Positions 34,701-43,360 are shown, numbered from the stretch's first letter. The stretch is DNA of 64,000 bases from Micromonospora sp. WMMD812 (GCF_027497215.1 NZ_CP114904.1:1-64000); one strand, 5' to 3'. Program-made: numbers and translations. The notes: a model not told the origin generated them from the letters alone.

Positions 34701-35640
34701 GTTCGCCACGGTGACCGGCGCGGTCACCGCCCCGACCGGTGCCCGGACGCTCTACCTGGTCTTCAAGGGCACCGGACCATTCTTCGACATCGACGAGTTC
34801 ACCCTCTCGGGCACTGGGGGACCCGGTCCGGATCCCGAACCGGGCACCAACCTGGCCCAGGGCAAGCCGGCCCGGGCGTCCAGCGTCGAGGGCGCCTTCG
34901 TCGCGGCCAACGCGTTCGACGGCGCGCTCGGCACCCGCTGGGGCAGCACGTTCAGCGACCCGCAGTGGATCGACGTCGACCTGGGTGCCACCTACGCCAT
35001 CAACCGGGTCAAGCTGACCTGGGAGGCCGCCTACGGCAGCGCGTACCAGATCCAGACCTCGCCGGACGGGGTCTACTTCACCCCGATCCGGACCGTGACC
35101 GGCGGCGACGGCGGCGTGGACGACCTGACCGGGCTCACCGGCTCCGGCCGCTACGTCCGGCTCACCGGCACCGCCCGCGGCACCGCCTGGGGTTACTCGC
35201 TGTTCGAGTTCGAGGTGTACGGCGGCACCGGTGGTCCGACCGGCCCGCCGGGCACCAACCTGCTGTTGAACAAGCCGACGCTGACGTCCAGCGACGAGGG
35301 GGCCGGCATGTCCGGCGCGCAGGCGGTGGACGGCAGCCCGACCACCCGCTGGTCGAGCGCGTTCTCCGACCCGCAGTGGATCCGGGTCGACCTCGGCAGC
35401 CCGACCGCGATCGGCCGGGTCAAGCTGAGCTGGGAGGCGGCGTACAGCAGCTCGTACGTCATCCAGACCTCGAACGACGGCACCACCTGGGCCAACGTGA
35501 AGACGGTGGCCGGAGCCGACGGCGGGGTGGACGAGCACACCGCACTCGGCGCCAACGGTCGTTATCTGCGGATCTACGGCACCGCCCGGGGCACCCCGTG
35601 GGGCCACTCGCTCTGGGAGGTGGAGGCGTACAGCAGTTGA
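31711..35640 (+). CDS. Secreted ThuA / PQQ-type sugar dehydrogenase fusion with CBM6 and F5/8C domains
   Basis: The 1,309-residue exoprotein has a signal peptide ending ASAAP (residue ~32) and a ThuA-like (trehalose-utilisation, glutamine-amidotransferase-fold) domain at about 33-250 (TKTAGFRHGSI, GGGGYVGVHAASD). A GSDH-type six-bladed beta-propeller follows at about 260-710 (GVLHTSRNGVI, SRGMCCHVGGDMDFD, YAMGFRNPFRM). A PKD domain lies at ~712-795, a CBM6-like module at ~905-1040 and two F5/8C modules at ~1050-1175 and ~1185-1309. Soluble aldose dehydrogenases of the GSDH fold often use PQQ; the substrate here is unknown. GTG 31711 has AAAGGA 6 nt upstream and starts right at the signal peptide, so the long upstream open frame is discounted. 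Confidence 0.87.
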   Translation: MRRSLRSCLGAVLSAILVVGGIAAAPPAASAAPFTVLVFTKTAGFRHGSITPGITAIQQLGAANGFTVETTEDAAQFTDANLDRFAAVIWLSTTGDVLNATQQAAFERYIQGGGGYVGVHAASDTEYDWPWYGGLVGAYFASHPADQTATVKVADQVHPSTATLPQRWTRLDEWYNYRANPRGNVHVLATLDESTYSGGSMGYDHPISWCQNYSGGRAWYTGLGHTDASYAEPNFRQHLLGGIMTAAGAVDADCGPTVTSNFQQVELAKGAAETGEPMSLTVLPDRGVLHTSRNGVIRHTDAAGNTKVAATLAVYTGDEEGLQGIKADPNFASNRWVYVYYAPPLDTPGGGAPATGTPADFARWDGVNRLSRFTVNPDNTINLASETLVLNVPTSRGMCCHVGGDMDFDAAGNLYLSTGDDTNPFDSAGFTPIDERAGRNPAFDAQRTSANSNDLRGKVLRIKPSAAGGYTIPAGNMFAPGTARTRPEIYAMGFRNPFRMSVDKATGIVYLGDYGPDAGTADPNRGPAGNVEFARISQPGFYGWPYCTARNDAYNDYTFPSGPSGPKFDCANGPVNNSPNNTGITQLPPAVPAWLPYGGSGSPPEFTGGGLSPMGGPVYRYDPNNTSDVAFPQYYDGTYFAGEFGRRWIKNIKLDAAGQPLKINPFPWAGTQVMDMEFGPDGALYVLDYGTGWFNGDANSALYRIEYAREGRAPRAVVSATPTSGVAPLTVAFSSAGTLDPDGDPFTYAWDFDNNGTTDSTAANPSFTYTTNGTRSPTLTVRDTTGKTATASVVITVGNSAPVVTVNTPLNGRTFSFGDAVPFSVTVTDAQDGAINCARVKVNYVLGHDSHGHQLGSVQGCSGVIQTSADGEHDTAANIFGIIDAEYTDLGGGGQPPLTTHTQAVLQPRVRQAEHFGDSSGIQVVTPGSAHGGAAIGYVDNNDWISFQPYNLTGVQSFSARVGAPAGGGGTLELRVDSPTGPLVGQAAVVPTGGYATFATVTGAVTAPTGARTLYLVFKGTGPFFDIDEFTLSGTGGPGPDPEPGTNLAQGKPARASSVEGAFVAANAFDGALGTRWGSTFSDPQWIDVDLGATYAINRVKLTWEAAYGSAYQIQTSPDGVYFTPIRTVTGGDGGVDDLTGLTGSGRYVRLTGTARGTAWGYSLFEFEVYGGTGGPTGPPGTNLLLNKPTLTSSDEGAGMSGAQAVDGSPTTRWSSAFSDPQWIRVDLGSPTAIGRVKLSWEAAYSSSYVIQTSNDGTTWANVKTVAGADGGVDEHTALGANGRYLRIYGTARGTPWGHSLWEVEAYSS

Positions 35641-35657
35641 ACCGCCGTCATCGATGC

Positions 35658-35685
35658 GGCCGGCACGGGTCTCCCCGTGCCGGCC
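35658..35685. terminator. Bidirectional hairpin between convergent genes
   Basis: GGCCGGCACGGG and CCCGTGCCGGCC pair perfectly over 12 bp around a TCTC loop, between the sugar-dehydrogenase stop (35640) and the redoxin stop (35705). Confidence 0.75.
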
Positions 35686-35704
35686 CCGTCGGGGATGGCT
35701 CCGG

Positions 35705-36652
35705 CTAGCCGAACGTGAACACGTACGCCTCGGCGCCGGGCTCGAGGAACGTGATCTCCAGGGTCCGCTCGCGGACCGCGTCGTGCTGTCGTACGAGCTG
35801 GTACAGGCGCCCCTCCCGGAGCAGGCCGGTGCCGTTCTCGTCGACGTCGACGCCGTGTGACGCGCCGGGAGCCGCGCCGTCGAGGAGCACGCGGAACGGG
35901 ATCGGCTCGCGTGCTCCGGGGGACAGCACGAGGTGCGCGTCGCGCGCCTGGAACCGGAACGCGATGGTACCCCCGGCCCGGTCGAGCACGGCGCTCTCCG
36001 GCCCGATCGTCCACTCGCCGGCGAGGGCCCAGCGGTTGACTCCCAGGCCCTCGGGCACGGTGTAGACGCGACGTTCGTCGAACGCGGGGCCGTCCGGCGA
36101 GGCGAAGTTCTCGCCGCGTTGATAGCCGAGGTACGTCTCGGGCGTACGCAGGCTGCCCCAGTCGGCCTCCGCCTCCACGCCCCGGCCTACGACGGGGACG
36201 AGTTCGCGCTCGATCCCGAGCAGCTGCTGGAGGCGGCGCTCCGACTGCTCGTAGCGTCCCTCGCCGAAGTGCTGGTCGCGGATGACGCCGTCGGCGTCCA
36301 CGAAGTACAACGCCGGCCAGTAGTGGTTGTCGAAGGCACGCCAGACCTCGTAGTCGCTGTCGACCGCGACCGGGTAGTCGATCCCGCGCGCCGCGACGGC
36401 CGGTCGCACCCGGTCGATCTCGTGCTCGAACGAGAACTCCGGCGTGTGAACACCGATGACGACCAGGCCGTCGGCGGCGTAGGTCTGCGACCACGCGCGG
36501 ACGTACGGCTCCTGGCGCAGCCAGTTGATGCACGTCAACGTCCAGAAGTTCACGAGGACGACACGGCCGCGCAGCCCGGCGGGGTCGAGTGGCGCGCAGT
36601 TCAGCCACTCGGTGGCCCCGCCGAGCGACGGCAGGTGCGGGCGGTCGGACAT
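35705..36652 (-). CDS. Redoxin/DipZ-C-like protein lacking the second active-site cysteine
   Basis: The 315-residue cytoplasmic protein has a thioredoxin-like domain at about 1-160 (VVLVNFWTLTCINWLRQEPY, VIGVHTPEFSFEHE, YFVDADGVIRDQHFGEG). A beta-rich domain follows at about 170-315 as in DipZ C-terminal regions (TPETYLGYQRGENFASPDG). The motif that is CINC in typical relatives reads Cys41-Ile-Asn-Trp44, so it could act only as a one-cysteine redoxin. It has no signal peptide or membrane helix. It begins 7 bp after the epoxide hydrolase stop, as the last gene of a probable msrB-msrA operon, which suggests peroxide or methionine-sulfoxide stress. Confidence 0.82.
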   Translation of the reverse strand: MSDRPHLPSLGGATEWLNCAPLDPAGLRGRVVLVNFWTLTCINWLRQEPYVRAWSQTYAADGLVVIGVHTPEFSFEHEIDRVRPAVAARGIDYPVAVDSDYEVWRAFDNHYWPALYFVDADGVIRDQHFGEGRYEQSERRLQQLLGIERELVPVVGRGVEAEADWGSLRTPETYLGYQRGENFASPDGPAFDERRVYTVPEGLGVNRWALAGEWTIGPESAVLDRAGGTIAFRFQARDAHLVLSPGAREPIPFRVLLDGAAPGASHGVDVDENGTGLLREGRLYQLVRQHDAVRERTLEITFLEPGAEAYVFTFG

Positions 36653-36659
36653 TGGTCGG

Positions 36660-37886
36660 CTAGCGGAGCGACCGGAAGCCGGCGCGAAGCTCGTCCGAGA
36701 AGAGTTCTGGCTGCTCCCAGGCCGCGAAGTGCCCGCCCTTGTCGAGCCGGTTGTAGTGGATGAGGTGGGGATAAGCCTGCTCCGCCCAACTCCGCGGAGC
36801 CTGGTAGAGCTCGTCGGGAAAGACGCTCACGGCGGCGGGGACGGACACGCCCTTGGCGCCGAAGAACGACAGCGTGTTGTCGGCGTACAGACGGGCCGAG
36901 GAGACCGCCGTGTTCGTCAGCCAGTAGAACGTGATGTTGTCGAGGACGTCGTCCCGCGACAGGCCCCCGGGCTGTCCGGCGAAGGCCCGGGAGATCAGCG
37001 CCAGGCTGGCCGCGTCGTGGTCGAGCAGAAAGGCCGCCAACCCGACGGGCGAATCCGCCAATCCGGTCAGCGTCTGCGGGCGCGTGCCCATGAAGAGGCC
37101 GTACGCGCCGTGCTTCCAGAAGAAGTCCAACTGTTCACAGGCGCGCTTCTCCTCCGCCGAGACGGTGGGTGGCAGCTTGCCGAGCGCGTTGTTCGCACCG
37201 GTGATGTCGGACTGGAACAGCGCGTCGATGTCGGGCGGAAACACGCCCGGCATGCTGGTGTGGATTCCGGCCAGTTCCGGAGGCGCCTGCACCCCCATCA
37301 TGTCCGTGATGACCGCTCCCCAGTCGCCGCCCTGGGCCACGAAGCGCGTGTAGCCGAGGCGCTTCATCAGCTCGGTCCACGCACGCGCGATGTGCTCAGG
37401 GTCCCAGCCCGGCTCGGTCGGCTTGGCGGAGAAGCCGTAGCCCGGCATCGACGGGATGACCAGGTGGAAGGCGTCCGACGCGCTCGCCCCGTGCGCGGTC
37501 GGGTCGGTGAGCGGTCCGATGATCTTCAGCTGCTCGATGATCGAGCCGGGCCATCCGTGCGTGACGATGAGCGGCAACGCGTCCTCGTGCTTCGAGCGGA
37601 CGTGGATGAAGTGGATGTCCAACCCGTCGATCTCGGTCATGAACTGCGGCAGGGCGTTCAGTCTCGCCTCGACCTTGCGCCAGTCGTAGTCCTTCTCCCA
37701 GTAGCGCGCGAGGGCCTGGACCGTCGCGAGTTGCGTGCCCTGCGACTGGTCCGCGACGGTCTCCTTGTCGGGCCAGCGGGTCGCCGCGATGCGTCTGCGC
37801 AGCGCCTCGAGTTCCGCCTCCGGGATGTCCACCGTGAACGGTCGGATCTCTGCGGTGCGCGGTCGCGCCTCCATCTTGACAGCCAC
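36660..37886 (-). CDS. Epoxide hydrolase family alpha/beta hydrolase
   Basis: The 408-residue protein has the N-terminal EHN domain (RPFTVDIPEAELEALRRRIA) and an alpha/beta-hydrolase core. Features are the oxyanion motif HGWPG (110-114), nucleophile Asp188 in GGDWGAVI and catalytic His386 in DKGGHFAAWEQ. The length fits microsomal-type bacterial epoxide hydrolases, which open epoxides to diols. GTG 37886 is chosen because GGAGG lies 5 nt upstream; ATG 37874 is the alternative. It lies 35 bp downstream of msrA on the same strand. Confidence 0.87.
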   Translation of the reverse strand: MAVKMEARPRTAEIRPFTVDIPEAELEALRRRIAATRWPDKETVADQSQGTQLATVQALARYWEKDYDWRKVEARLNALPQFMTEIDGLDIHFIHVRSKHEDALPLIVTHGWPGSIIEQLKIIGPLTDPTAHGASASDAFHLVIPSMPGYGFSAKPTEPGWDPEHIARAWTELMKRLGYTRFVAQGGDWGAVITDMMGVQAPPELAGIHTSMPGVFPPDIDALFQSDITGANNALGKLPPTVSAEEKRACEQLDFFWKHGAYGLFMGTRPQTLTGLADSPVGLAAFLLDHDAASLALISRAFAGQPGGLSRDDVLDNITFYWLTNTAVSSARLYADNTLSFFGAKGVSVPAAVSVFPDELYQAPRSWAEQAYPHLIHYNRLDKGGHFAAWEQPELFSDELRAGFRSLR

Positions 37887-37921
37887 GGGGGCCTCCTGTC
37901 CGTTTCGTCGGGGCCGCAGCA

Positions 37922-38440
37922 CTAACTGGCGTTCTCGCCGCGACGGGGAAGTTTCCAGTTCGGCCGGACGTAGTGGCACGTGTAGCCCTCGGGATACCGC
38001 TCCAGGTAGTCCTGGTGTTCCGGCTCGGCCTCCCAGAACGGTCCGGCGGGGCTGACCTCGGTGACGACCCGGCCGGGCCACAGGCCGGAGGCGTCGACGT
38101 CGGCGATGGTGTCCTCGGCGACCTTCCGCTGCTGGTCGTTCTCGTAGAAGATGGCCGACCGGTAGCTGGTCCCCACGTCGTTGCCCTGACGGTTCTTGGT
38201 CGTGGGGTCGTGGACCTGGAAGAAGAACTCGAGAAGATCCCGGTAGGACAACCGCCCGGGGTCGTAGATGATCTCGATCGCCTCGGCGTGCGAACCGTGG
38301 TTCCGGTACGTCGCGTTCGGCACGTCGCCGCCGGTGTATCCGACCCTGGTGGCGACCACGCCGGGCCGTTTCCGGATGAGGTCCTGCATCCCCCAGAAGC
38401 AACCGCCGGCCAGGACCGCCTTCTCGGTCGTGTCGGTCAT
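37922..38440 (-). CDS. msrA: Peptide-methionine (S)-S-oxide reductase
   Basis: This enzyme, 172 residues, reduces the S epimer of methionine sulfoxide in proteins. The catalytic motif [11 protein letters not shown] places the nucleophile at Cys14. [20 protein letters not shown] and [21 protein letters not shown] complete the MsrA signature. ATG 38440 overlaps the msrB stop by 4 bp, so the two are translationally coupled. Confidence 0.95.
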   Translation of the reverse strand: MTDTTEKAVLAGGCFWGMQDLIRKRPGVVATRVGYTGGDVPNATYRNHGSHAEAIEIIYDPGRLSYRDLLEFFFQVHDPTTKNRQGNDVGTSYRSAIFYENDQQRKVAEDTIADVDASGLWPGRVVTEVSPAGPFWEAEPEHQDYLERYPEGYTCHYVRPNWKLPRRGENAS

Positions 38441-38904
38441 GGCTGTCGCTCCCCGTCCGGGTTCTCGAACACCCCGCGGTACGCGCCATAACCTTCGCGC
38501 TCGAGGTCGTCGCGCCGGATGAACCGGAGCGCGGCGGAGTTCATGCAGTACCGCAGACCGCCGGCTTCGATCGGGCCGTCGTCGAACACGTGGCCGAGGT
38601 GGCTGTCCCCGTGCGCCGACCGGACCTCGGTGCGGACGATGCCGAGACTCGAGTCCTGGACCTCGACGACGTTCTTCGGCTCGATCGGCTTGGTGAACGT
38701 CGGCCAGCCGGTACCGCTGTCGTATTTGTTGACGGAGGCGAACAGGGGTTCGCCGGACACGACGTCGACGTAGAGGCCCGGCTCCTTGTTGTCCCAGTAC
38801 TCGTTGTCGAAGGGTGCCTCGGTGTCCGCTTCCTGAGTGACCCGGTACTGCTCCGGCGACAGCCGGGAAATGGCTTCGGGGTTCTTGCGGTAGTCGAGTG
38901 ACAC
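38437..38904 (-). CDS. msrB: Peptide-methionine (R)-S-oxide reductase
   Basis: This enzyme, 155 residues, reduces the R epimer of methionine sulfoxide. The catalytic cysteine is Cys120 ([13 protein letters not shown]). [13 protein letters not shown] and [17 protein letters not shown] are MsrB signatures. The two CXXC zinc sites of many MsrB proteins are absent, so this is the zinc-free type. GTG 38904 has GGGAGGGAG about 6 nt upstream. It heads the msrB-msrA-epoxide hydrolase-redoxin run. Confidence 0.95.
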   Translation of the reverse strand: MSLDYRKNPEAISRLSPEQYRVTQEADTEAPFDNEYWDNKEPGLYVDVVSGEPLFASVNKYDSGTGWPTFTKPIEPKNVVEVQDSSLGIVRTEVRSAHGDSHLGHVFDDGPIEAGGLRYCMNSAALRFIRRDDLEREGYGAYRGVFENPDGERQP

Positions 38905-39234
38905 CGTTCTCCCTCCCAGACAGATCGTCGGGCAAGAAAGGCCGGCTTCCGGCCCGCATGCGTCTCGGACGCGTACCCGGCCTGCGGATGACTACGCCCG
39001 CTCCCGGGCGCCGACGCCGAGCGGAGGCGAGAGCCCACCAGCGGGTGCCGACCGCGCGATTTCCTGCCCGGTGGGAGGTATGGGCAGGCGCGTCCGATCC
39101 CCGCCGCTCCGCGCGGCGTACGAGAATCCTGGAAGAGATCTCGGGGGAGCGTGTCGGATCGAGGCAGCGGCGTTCGTAGCAGGGGTGGAAGGCGGCCCGA
39201 GGGGGCGGCCACACGACGACAGGAGATGGTCTCG

Positions 39235-39564
39235 ATGGCGCAGTACCTGATGTCCGTGCTCGACGACACGGCCGGCTTCGCCACCGCGGCGGAGCAGGCC
39301 GCGATCGACGCCTTCAACGAGCAACTCCGGTCCGACGGTCACTGGGTCTTCGCCGGCGGCCTCGCGTCGCCCAGCACGGCCACCGTCGTCGACGGCCGGG
39401 ACGGGGAGGCGGTGTTCACCGACGGGCCCTATGTGGAGTCGAAGGAGCACATCGCCGGCTTCTGGATCATCGAGGCTCCCCACCTCGACGTGGCGCTCCG
39501 GCTCGCCGCCCTGGGGTCGAAGCACTGCAACCGGAGGGTCGAGCTCCGGCCGTTCCTGGGATGA
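39235..39564 (+). CDS. YCII/DGPF-domain protein paired with an ECF42 sigma factor
   Basis: The 109-residue protein is a YCII-related (DGPF) domain: [34 protein letters not shown] and [24 protein letters not shown] proteins are the conserved partners of ECF42 sigma factors; their molecular role is not settled. ATG 39235 follows AGGAGA with 8-nt spacing. Its stop overlaps the sigma-factor start (ATGA). Confidence 0.87.
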   Translation: MAQYLMSVLDDTAGFATAAEQAAIDAFNEQLRSDGHWVFAGGLASPSTATVVDGRDGEAVFTDGPYVESKEHIAGFWIIEAPHLDVALRLAALGSKHCNRRVELRPFLG

Positions 39565-40781
39565 CCGACGTCGGCGAGGTGATCACCCGGGTCCACCGCG
39601 AGGAGTGGGCCCGGGTGGTCGCGACCCTGGCCCGGCGCCTGGGGGACCTCGACATCGCCGAGGAGATGGCCGCCGAGGCGTTCGCGGCCGCCGTCGAACG
39701 CTGGCCGGTCGACGGCGTCCCCCCGAGCCCCGGCGCGTGGCTCACCACCACCGCCCACCGTAAGGCCATCGATCGGCTCCGGCGTGAGGTCAGGCGCGAG
39801 GAGAAGCACAGAGAGGCGCTGATGCTGTCCGACATCCCTGAGCCGCTCGGCGCCATCGACGACGACCGGCTCCGCCTCGTCTTCACCTGCTGTCACCCCG
39901 CGCTCGCCATGGAGGCGCGGATCGCGCTGACCCTGCGGATGGTCGGCGGGCTCACCGTGCCCGAGATCGCCCACGCGTTCCTGGTCCAGGAGACCGCCGT
40001 CGGCCGGCGGATCACCCGCGCGAAGGCGAAGATCAGGGCAGCCAGGATCCCCTATGGCGTGCCGTTGCGTGAGGACCTCCCGGCCCGGGTCACCGGGGTG
40101 CTCGCCGTCCTCTTCCTGATCTTCAACGAGGGCTACCTCGCCTCGGACCCCGAGAAGGAGCCGGTCCGCGGCGACCTGACCGCCGAGGCGATCCGGCTGA
40201 CCCGGCTGGTCCGTGCCCTGCTGCCGGCGGACGGCGAGGTCGCCGGACTTCTGGCCCTGATGCTCCTGACGGAGGCCCGCCGGGCCGCGCGGGTGTCGGC
40301 GAGCGGCGAACTCGTCGCCCTCGGCGAGCAGGACCGCGGCGCCTGGGACCGCGAGCTGGTCGCCGAGGGCCACGCCCTGGTCCGTGCGCGCCTCGCCTCC
40401 GGCCAGGCGCCGGGGCGTTACCAGATCCTCGCCGCGATCAACGCCGTCCACACCGACGCCCGCGACGTTCGTGACACCGACTGGTCGCAGGTCGTCGCGC
40501 TCTACGACCAACTGGTCCGCCTCGATTCCTCGCCGATCGTGCGGCTCAACCGGGCGATCGCGGTCGCCGAGCTCGACGGCCCGGAGGTCGCGCTGGCGGA
40601 GGTGGACGGTCTGCCGCTGGAGGACTACCACGCCTACCACGCCACCCGCGCCGACCTGCTGCGCCGGCTGGGACGGAGCGAGGAGTCACGGGCGGCGTAC
40701 GACCGGGCCATCGGGCTGGCCGGCAACACCGCCGAGACGAAGTACCTCATCCGTCGCCGCGACCAACTGGCCGGCCCGTGA
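39561..40781 (+). CDS. ECF42-family sigma factor with C-terminal extension
   Basis: The 406-residue protein has sigma region 2 (about 10-80, ARVVATLARRLGDLDIAEEM) and region 4 (about 110-165, LTLRMVGGLTVPEIAHAFLV). A ~220-residue C-terminal helical extension (FNEGYLASDP, INAVHTDARDVRDTDWSQVV, LNRAIAVAELDGPEVAL) resembles tetratricopeptide repeats. This extension and the coupled DGPF gene define ECF42, which works without a classical anti-sigma factor; the extension probably provides control. ATG 39561 overlaps the upstream stop. Confidence 0.9.
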   Translation: MTDVGEVITRVHREEWARVVATLARRLGDLDIAEEMAAEAFAAAVERWPVDGVPPSPGAWLTTTAHRKAIDRLRREVRREEKHREALMLSDIPEPLGAIDDDRLRLVFTCCHPALAMEARIALTLRMVGGLTVPEIAHAFLVQETAVGRRITRAKAKIRAARIPYGVPLREDLPARVTGVLAVLFLIFNEGYLASDPEKEPVRGDLTAEAIRLTRLVRALLPADGEVAGLLALMLLTEARRAARVSASGELVALGEQDRGAWDRELVAEGHALVRARLASGQAPGRYQILAAINAVHTDARDVRDTDWSQVVALYDQLVRLDSSPIVRLNRAIAVAELDGPEVALAEVDGLPLEDYHAYHATRADLLRRLGRSEESRAAYDRAIGLAGNTAETKYLIRRRDQLAGP

Positions 40782-40839
40782 CCTCCCGAAGGTGCGGGCT
40801 GCCCCGCACCTGCTCCCGCCTCCGGTGGGGGCGGTCCCT

Positions 40840-41484
40840 ATGATCCGGCGTATGGCGTTGCTGCACCGGGCGGAACTGCGCCCCACGAAGCTGGAACTGC
40901 TCGCCGCCTGGCTACCGGGCCGCGCCTGGTTCGGGGGAGAGGCCGGCGCCGACCTCGAGCGCGTGGCGGCGTACCGCTTCGACGACCCGGCCGGCGAGGT
41001 GGGGATCGAGACGCTGCTGGTCCGCGCCGGCGCCGGGCCGATCCACCAGGTGCCGCTCACCTACCGGGGCGCGCCGCTGGACGGTGCGGAGCCGTGGCTC
41101 GTCGGCACCTGCGAGCACTCGGTGCTGGGCCGGCGCTGGGTGTACGACGCCTGCGGCGACCCGGTCTACGCCGCGGCCCTGGCCAGCGCGATCCTTGCCG
41201 ACACCGGCCAGGCGGAGGAGTACTTCGAGGTCGACGGCCGCCGCGAGGGGCGAGCGCCGAGCATGGCGATCACGGTCGAGGGCGCCCATCGGGCCGACGT
41301 CCCGCAGATCCGTTCGATCGACCGCGTCGAGGACGGCGACCCGGTCCGCATCGTGACCGAATCCGTCGAACTCGCCGTGGTCCGGCGGGTCGGTGCGCAC
41401 ACCGACCTCCCCGGGAGCCGGCTGGCCGGAACGTGGGCGAACCAACCCACCCCGCTGCCGCTGGCGTACGCCTCGCTCCGCTGA
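40840..41484 (+). CDS. Maltokinase N-terminal cap-like domain protein
   Basis: The 214-residue protein resembles the stand-alone N-terminal cap of actinobacterial maltokinase. Segments are MALLHRAELRPTKLELLAAW, VPLTYRGAPLDGAEPWLVGT and EHSVLGRRWVYDACGDPVYA. No kinase domain follows, so catalysis of maltose phosphorylation is unlikely; the role is unknown. ATG 40840 has GGGGG about 9 nt upstream; ATG 40852 is an alternative. It is downstream of the ECF42 gene by 58 bp on the same strand. Confidence 0.72.
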   Translation: MIRRMALLHRAELRPTKLELLAAWLPGRAWFGGEAGADLERVAAYRFDDPAGEVGIETLLVRAGAGPIHQVPLTYRGAPLDGAEPWLVGTCEHSVLGRRWVYDACGDPVYAAALASAILADTGQAEEYFEVDGRREGRAPSMAITVEGAHRADVPQIRSIDRVEDGDPVRIVTESVELAVVRRVGAHTDLPGSRLAGTWANQPTPLPLAYASLR

Positions 41485-41570
41485 CTCGCGTCCACCGGCC
41501 GCCCTTAGCTGATCTTTAAGTAACGGGCCAATCGGTTCACCCGGCGGGCGATGCTGGGCAGACTGGGCCA

Positions 41571-43229
41571 ATGCCCGCCGCCGAGCCGCCCGCACCCGCC
41601 GTTCCCCGCCGCCGTACGCAGGTGCTCGTCGCGGTGGTCGCCGCGCTCGCCGTGGTGGTCGCGGCCGGAGCGTGGTCGTTGCAGGGCCGACTTGTCGGCG
41701 GCGGCGGTGCGCCGGAGCGGGGGGACGGGGCCGTGTCCGGCGCCGGGCCGGCTGGCGAGGCTGGGACGTGCGCCGGACGGACGGCCCAGGCACCGCGCGA
41801 GTTGCGCGGGATGTGGATCACGACGGTCAACAACATCGACTGGCCGAGCCGGCGAGGGTTGCCGGCCGAGACGGTGCGCGAGGAGTTCCGGGGCTGGCTG
41901 GACCTCGCCGTGCGGCGCAACCACAACGCGGTCTTCGTGCACGTGCGGCCGAGCGGGGACGCGCTCTGGCCGTCGCAGTACGCGCCGTGGTCGGAGTGGC
42001 TGACCGGAGAGCGTGACGGACGCGACCCGGGCTGGGATCCGATGGAGTTCATGGTGGCCGAGGCGCACGCCCGCAACCTGGAGTTCCACGCCTGGTTCAA
42101 CCCCTACCGGGGTGGGCAGCCGGCCACGGTGGGTGGGCCGGGGCCGCGGCTGGACCAGCTCGCGCCGACCCATCCCCTGCGGCAGCACCGCGACTGGGCG
42201 GTGACCTACCCCAGCGCCGACAAGCCCGGCAGCCGCCTCTACTTCAACCCGGGCATCCCCGAGGCCCGCACGTTCGTCGAGGACTCGATGCTGGAGGCGG
42301 TCCAGCGGTACGACGTCGACGGGGTGCACTTCGACGACTTCTTCTACCCCTACCCGGAGGCGGGACAGGACTTCCCCGACGGCGCGGCGTTCGCCCGGTA
42401 CGGCAAGGGTTTCGCGGACAAGCACGCCTGGCGCCGGGACAACGTGAACACGCTGGTCCGCGAGATGAGCGAGCGGATCAAGGCGATCAAGCCGTGGGTG
42501 AAGTTCGGGATCAGCCCGTTCGGTATCTGGCGCAACAAGCGCACCGACCCGGCCGGCTCCGCCACGGCCGGGTTGCAGAGCTACGACGACATCTACGCCG
42601 ACACCCGACTGTGGGTGCGGGAGCAGTGGCTGGACTACATCGTGCCGCAGCTCTACTGGCACATCGGATTCGGCAAGGCCGACTACGCGAAGCTGCTGCC
42701 CTGGTGGGCGGCCACGGTGAAGGGCACGCGGGTGCAGCTCTACGTCGGCCAGGCCGACTATCGGGTCGGGGAGCGGGGCGCCTGGCGCGACCCGGCCGAG
42801 CTGGACCGGCAACTCGCCCTCAACCGCCGGCACGGCGTGAGCGGCAGCGTGCACTTCAGCGCCAAGCAGGTCCGCGCCGACAAACTCGGCGCGGTCAGCC
42901 GGTACAGCGACGCGCACTACGCCGGCCCGGCGCTGGTGCCCGCGATGGCGCAGCTACCGGCGGCGCCGCCGGAGGCGCCCACGATCACCGGGGTGCGGCG
43001 GGAGAGCGCCGACGGGGTGACCCTCACCTGGCGTGGCGACGTCGCCACGAGCTTCGCCGTCTACCGGGTGGACGGCGACACCGCCCGACTCGTCGGCACG
43101 ACTCGGGGTACGAGCTGGGTCGACCGCGGCGCGCCGGCCGACCGCCCCGGCTCCTACTGCGTGGGCGGGTTGGATCGCAGTGGAAACGAGGGGCGGCTCA
43201 GCGCGGCCGTACCCGTCGTCGCGCGGTAG
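41571..43229 (+). CDS. Membrane-anchored GHL10 (YngK-like) glycoside hydrolase
   Basis: The 552-residue protein has an N-terminal membrane helix (about 18-38, VLVAVVAALAVVVAAGAW). The GHL10/DUF187 TIM-barrel domain follows at about 75-390 (RELRGMWITTVNNIDWPS, FHAWFNPYRGG, VDGVHFDDFFYPYPEAG). The paired aspartates in HFDDFFYPYP are in the usual catalytic-site position. A fibronectin III-like domain spans about 470-550. Relatives act on bacterial wall or exopolysaccharide glycans. ATG 41571 has a weak ribosome-binding site. Confidence 0.82.
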   Translation: MPAAEPPAPAVPRRRTQVLVAVVAALAVVVAAGAWSLQGRLVGGGGAPERGDGAVSGAGPAGEAGTCAGRTAQAPRELRGMWITTVNNIDWPSRRGLPAETVREEFRGWLDLAVRRNHNAVFVHVRPSGDALWPSQYAPWSEWLTGERDGRDPGWDPMEFMVAEAHARNLEFHAWFNPYRGGQPATVGGPGPRLDQLAPTHPLRQHRDWAVTYPSADKPGSRLYFNPGIPEARTFVEDSMLEAVQRYDVDGVHFDDFFYPYPEAGQDFPDGAAFARYGKGFADKHAWRRDNVNTLVREMSERIKAIKPWVKFGISPFGIWRNKRTDPAGSATAGLQSYDDIYADTRLWVREQWLDYIVPQLYWHIGFGKADYAKLLPWWAATVKGTRVQLYVGQADYRVGERGAWRDPAELDRQLALNRRHGVSGSVHFSAKQVRADKLGAVSRYSDAHYAGPALVPAMAQLPAAPPEAPTITGVRRESADGVTLTWRGDVATSFAVYRVDGDTARLVGTTRGTSWVDRGAPADRPGSYCVGGLDRSGNEGRLSAAVPVVAR

Positions 43230-43314
43230 CGCGCCGCCTCCTCGCCGGCCGCGAGGTGACGGACGTCGCCAGCCAGCGCTGCCGGCGGGCCGTCGCCACC
43301 CAGTGAACTTCCTC

Positions 43315-43360
43315 TTGACGGCCCATCGCGTCTGGGCCACTATCCCTACATGTCAGATAG
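43315..43360 (+). promoter_or_regulatory. Promoter of the sulfate transport operon
   Basis: TTGACG (43315-43320), a 17-nt spacer and CACTAT (43338-43343) make a good promoter. A short inverted repeat CTATC-N11-GATAG (43340-43360) overlaps the -10 and the predicted transcription start and may be an operator. Confidence 0.5.
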
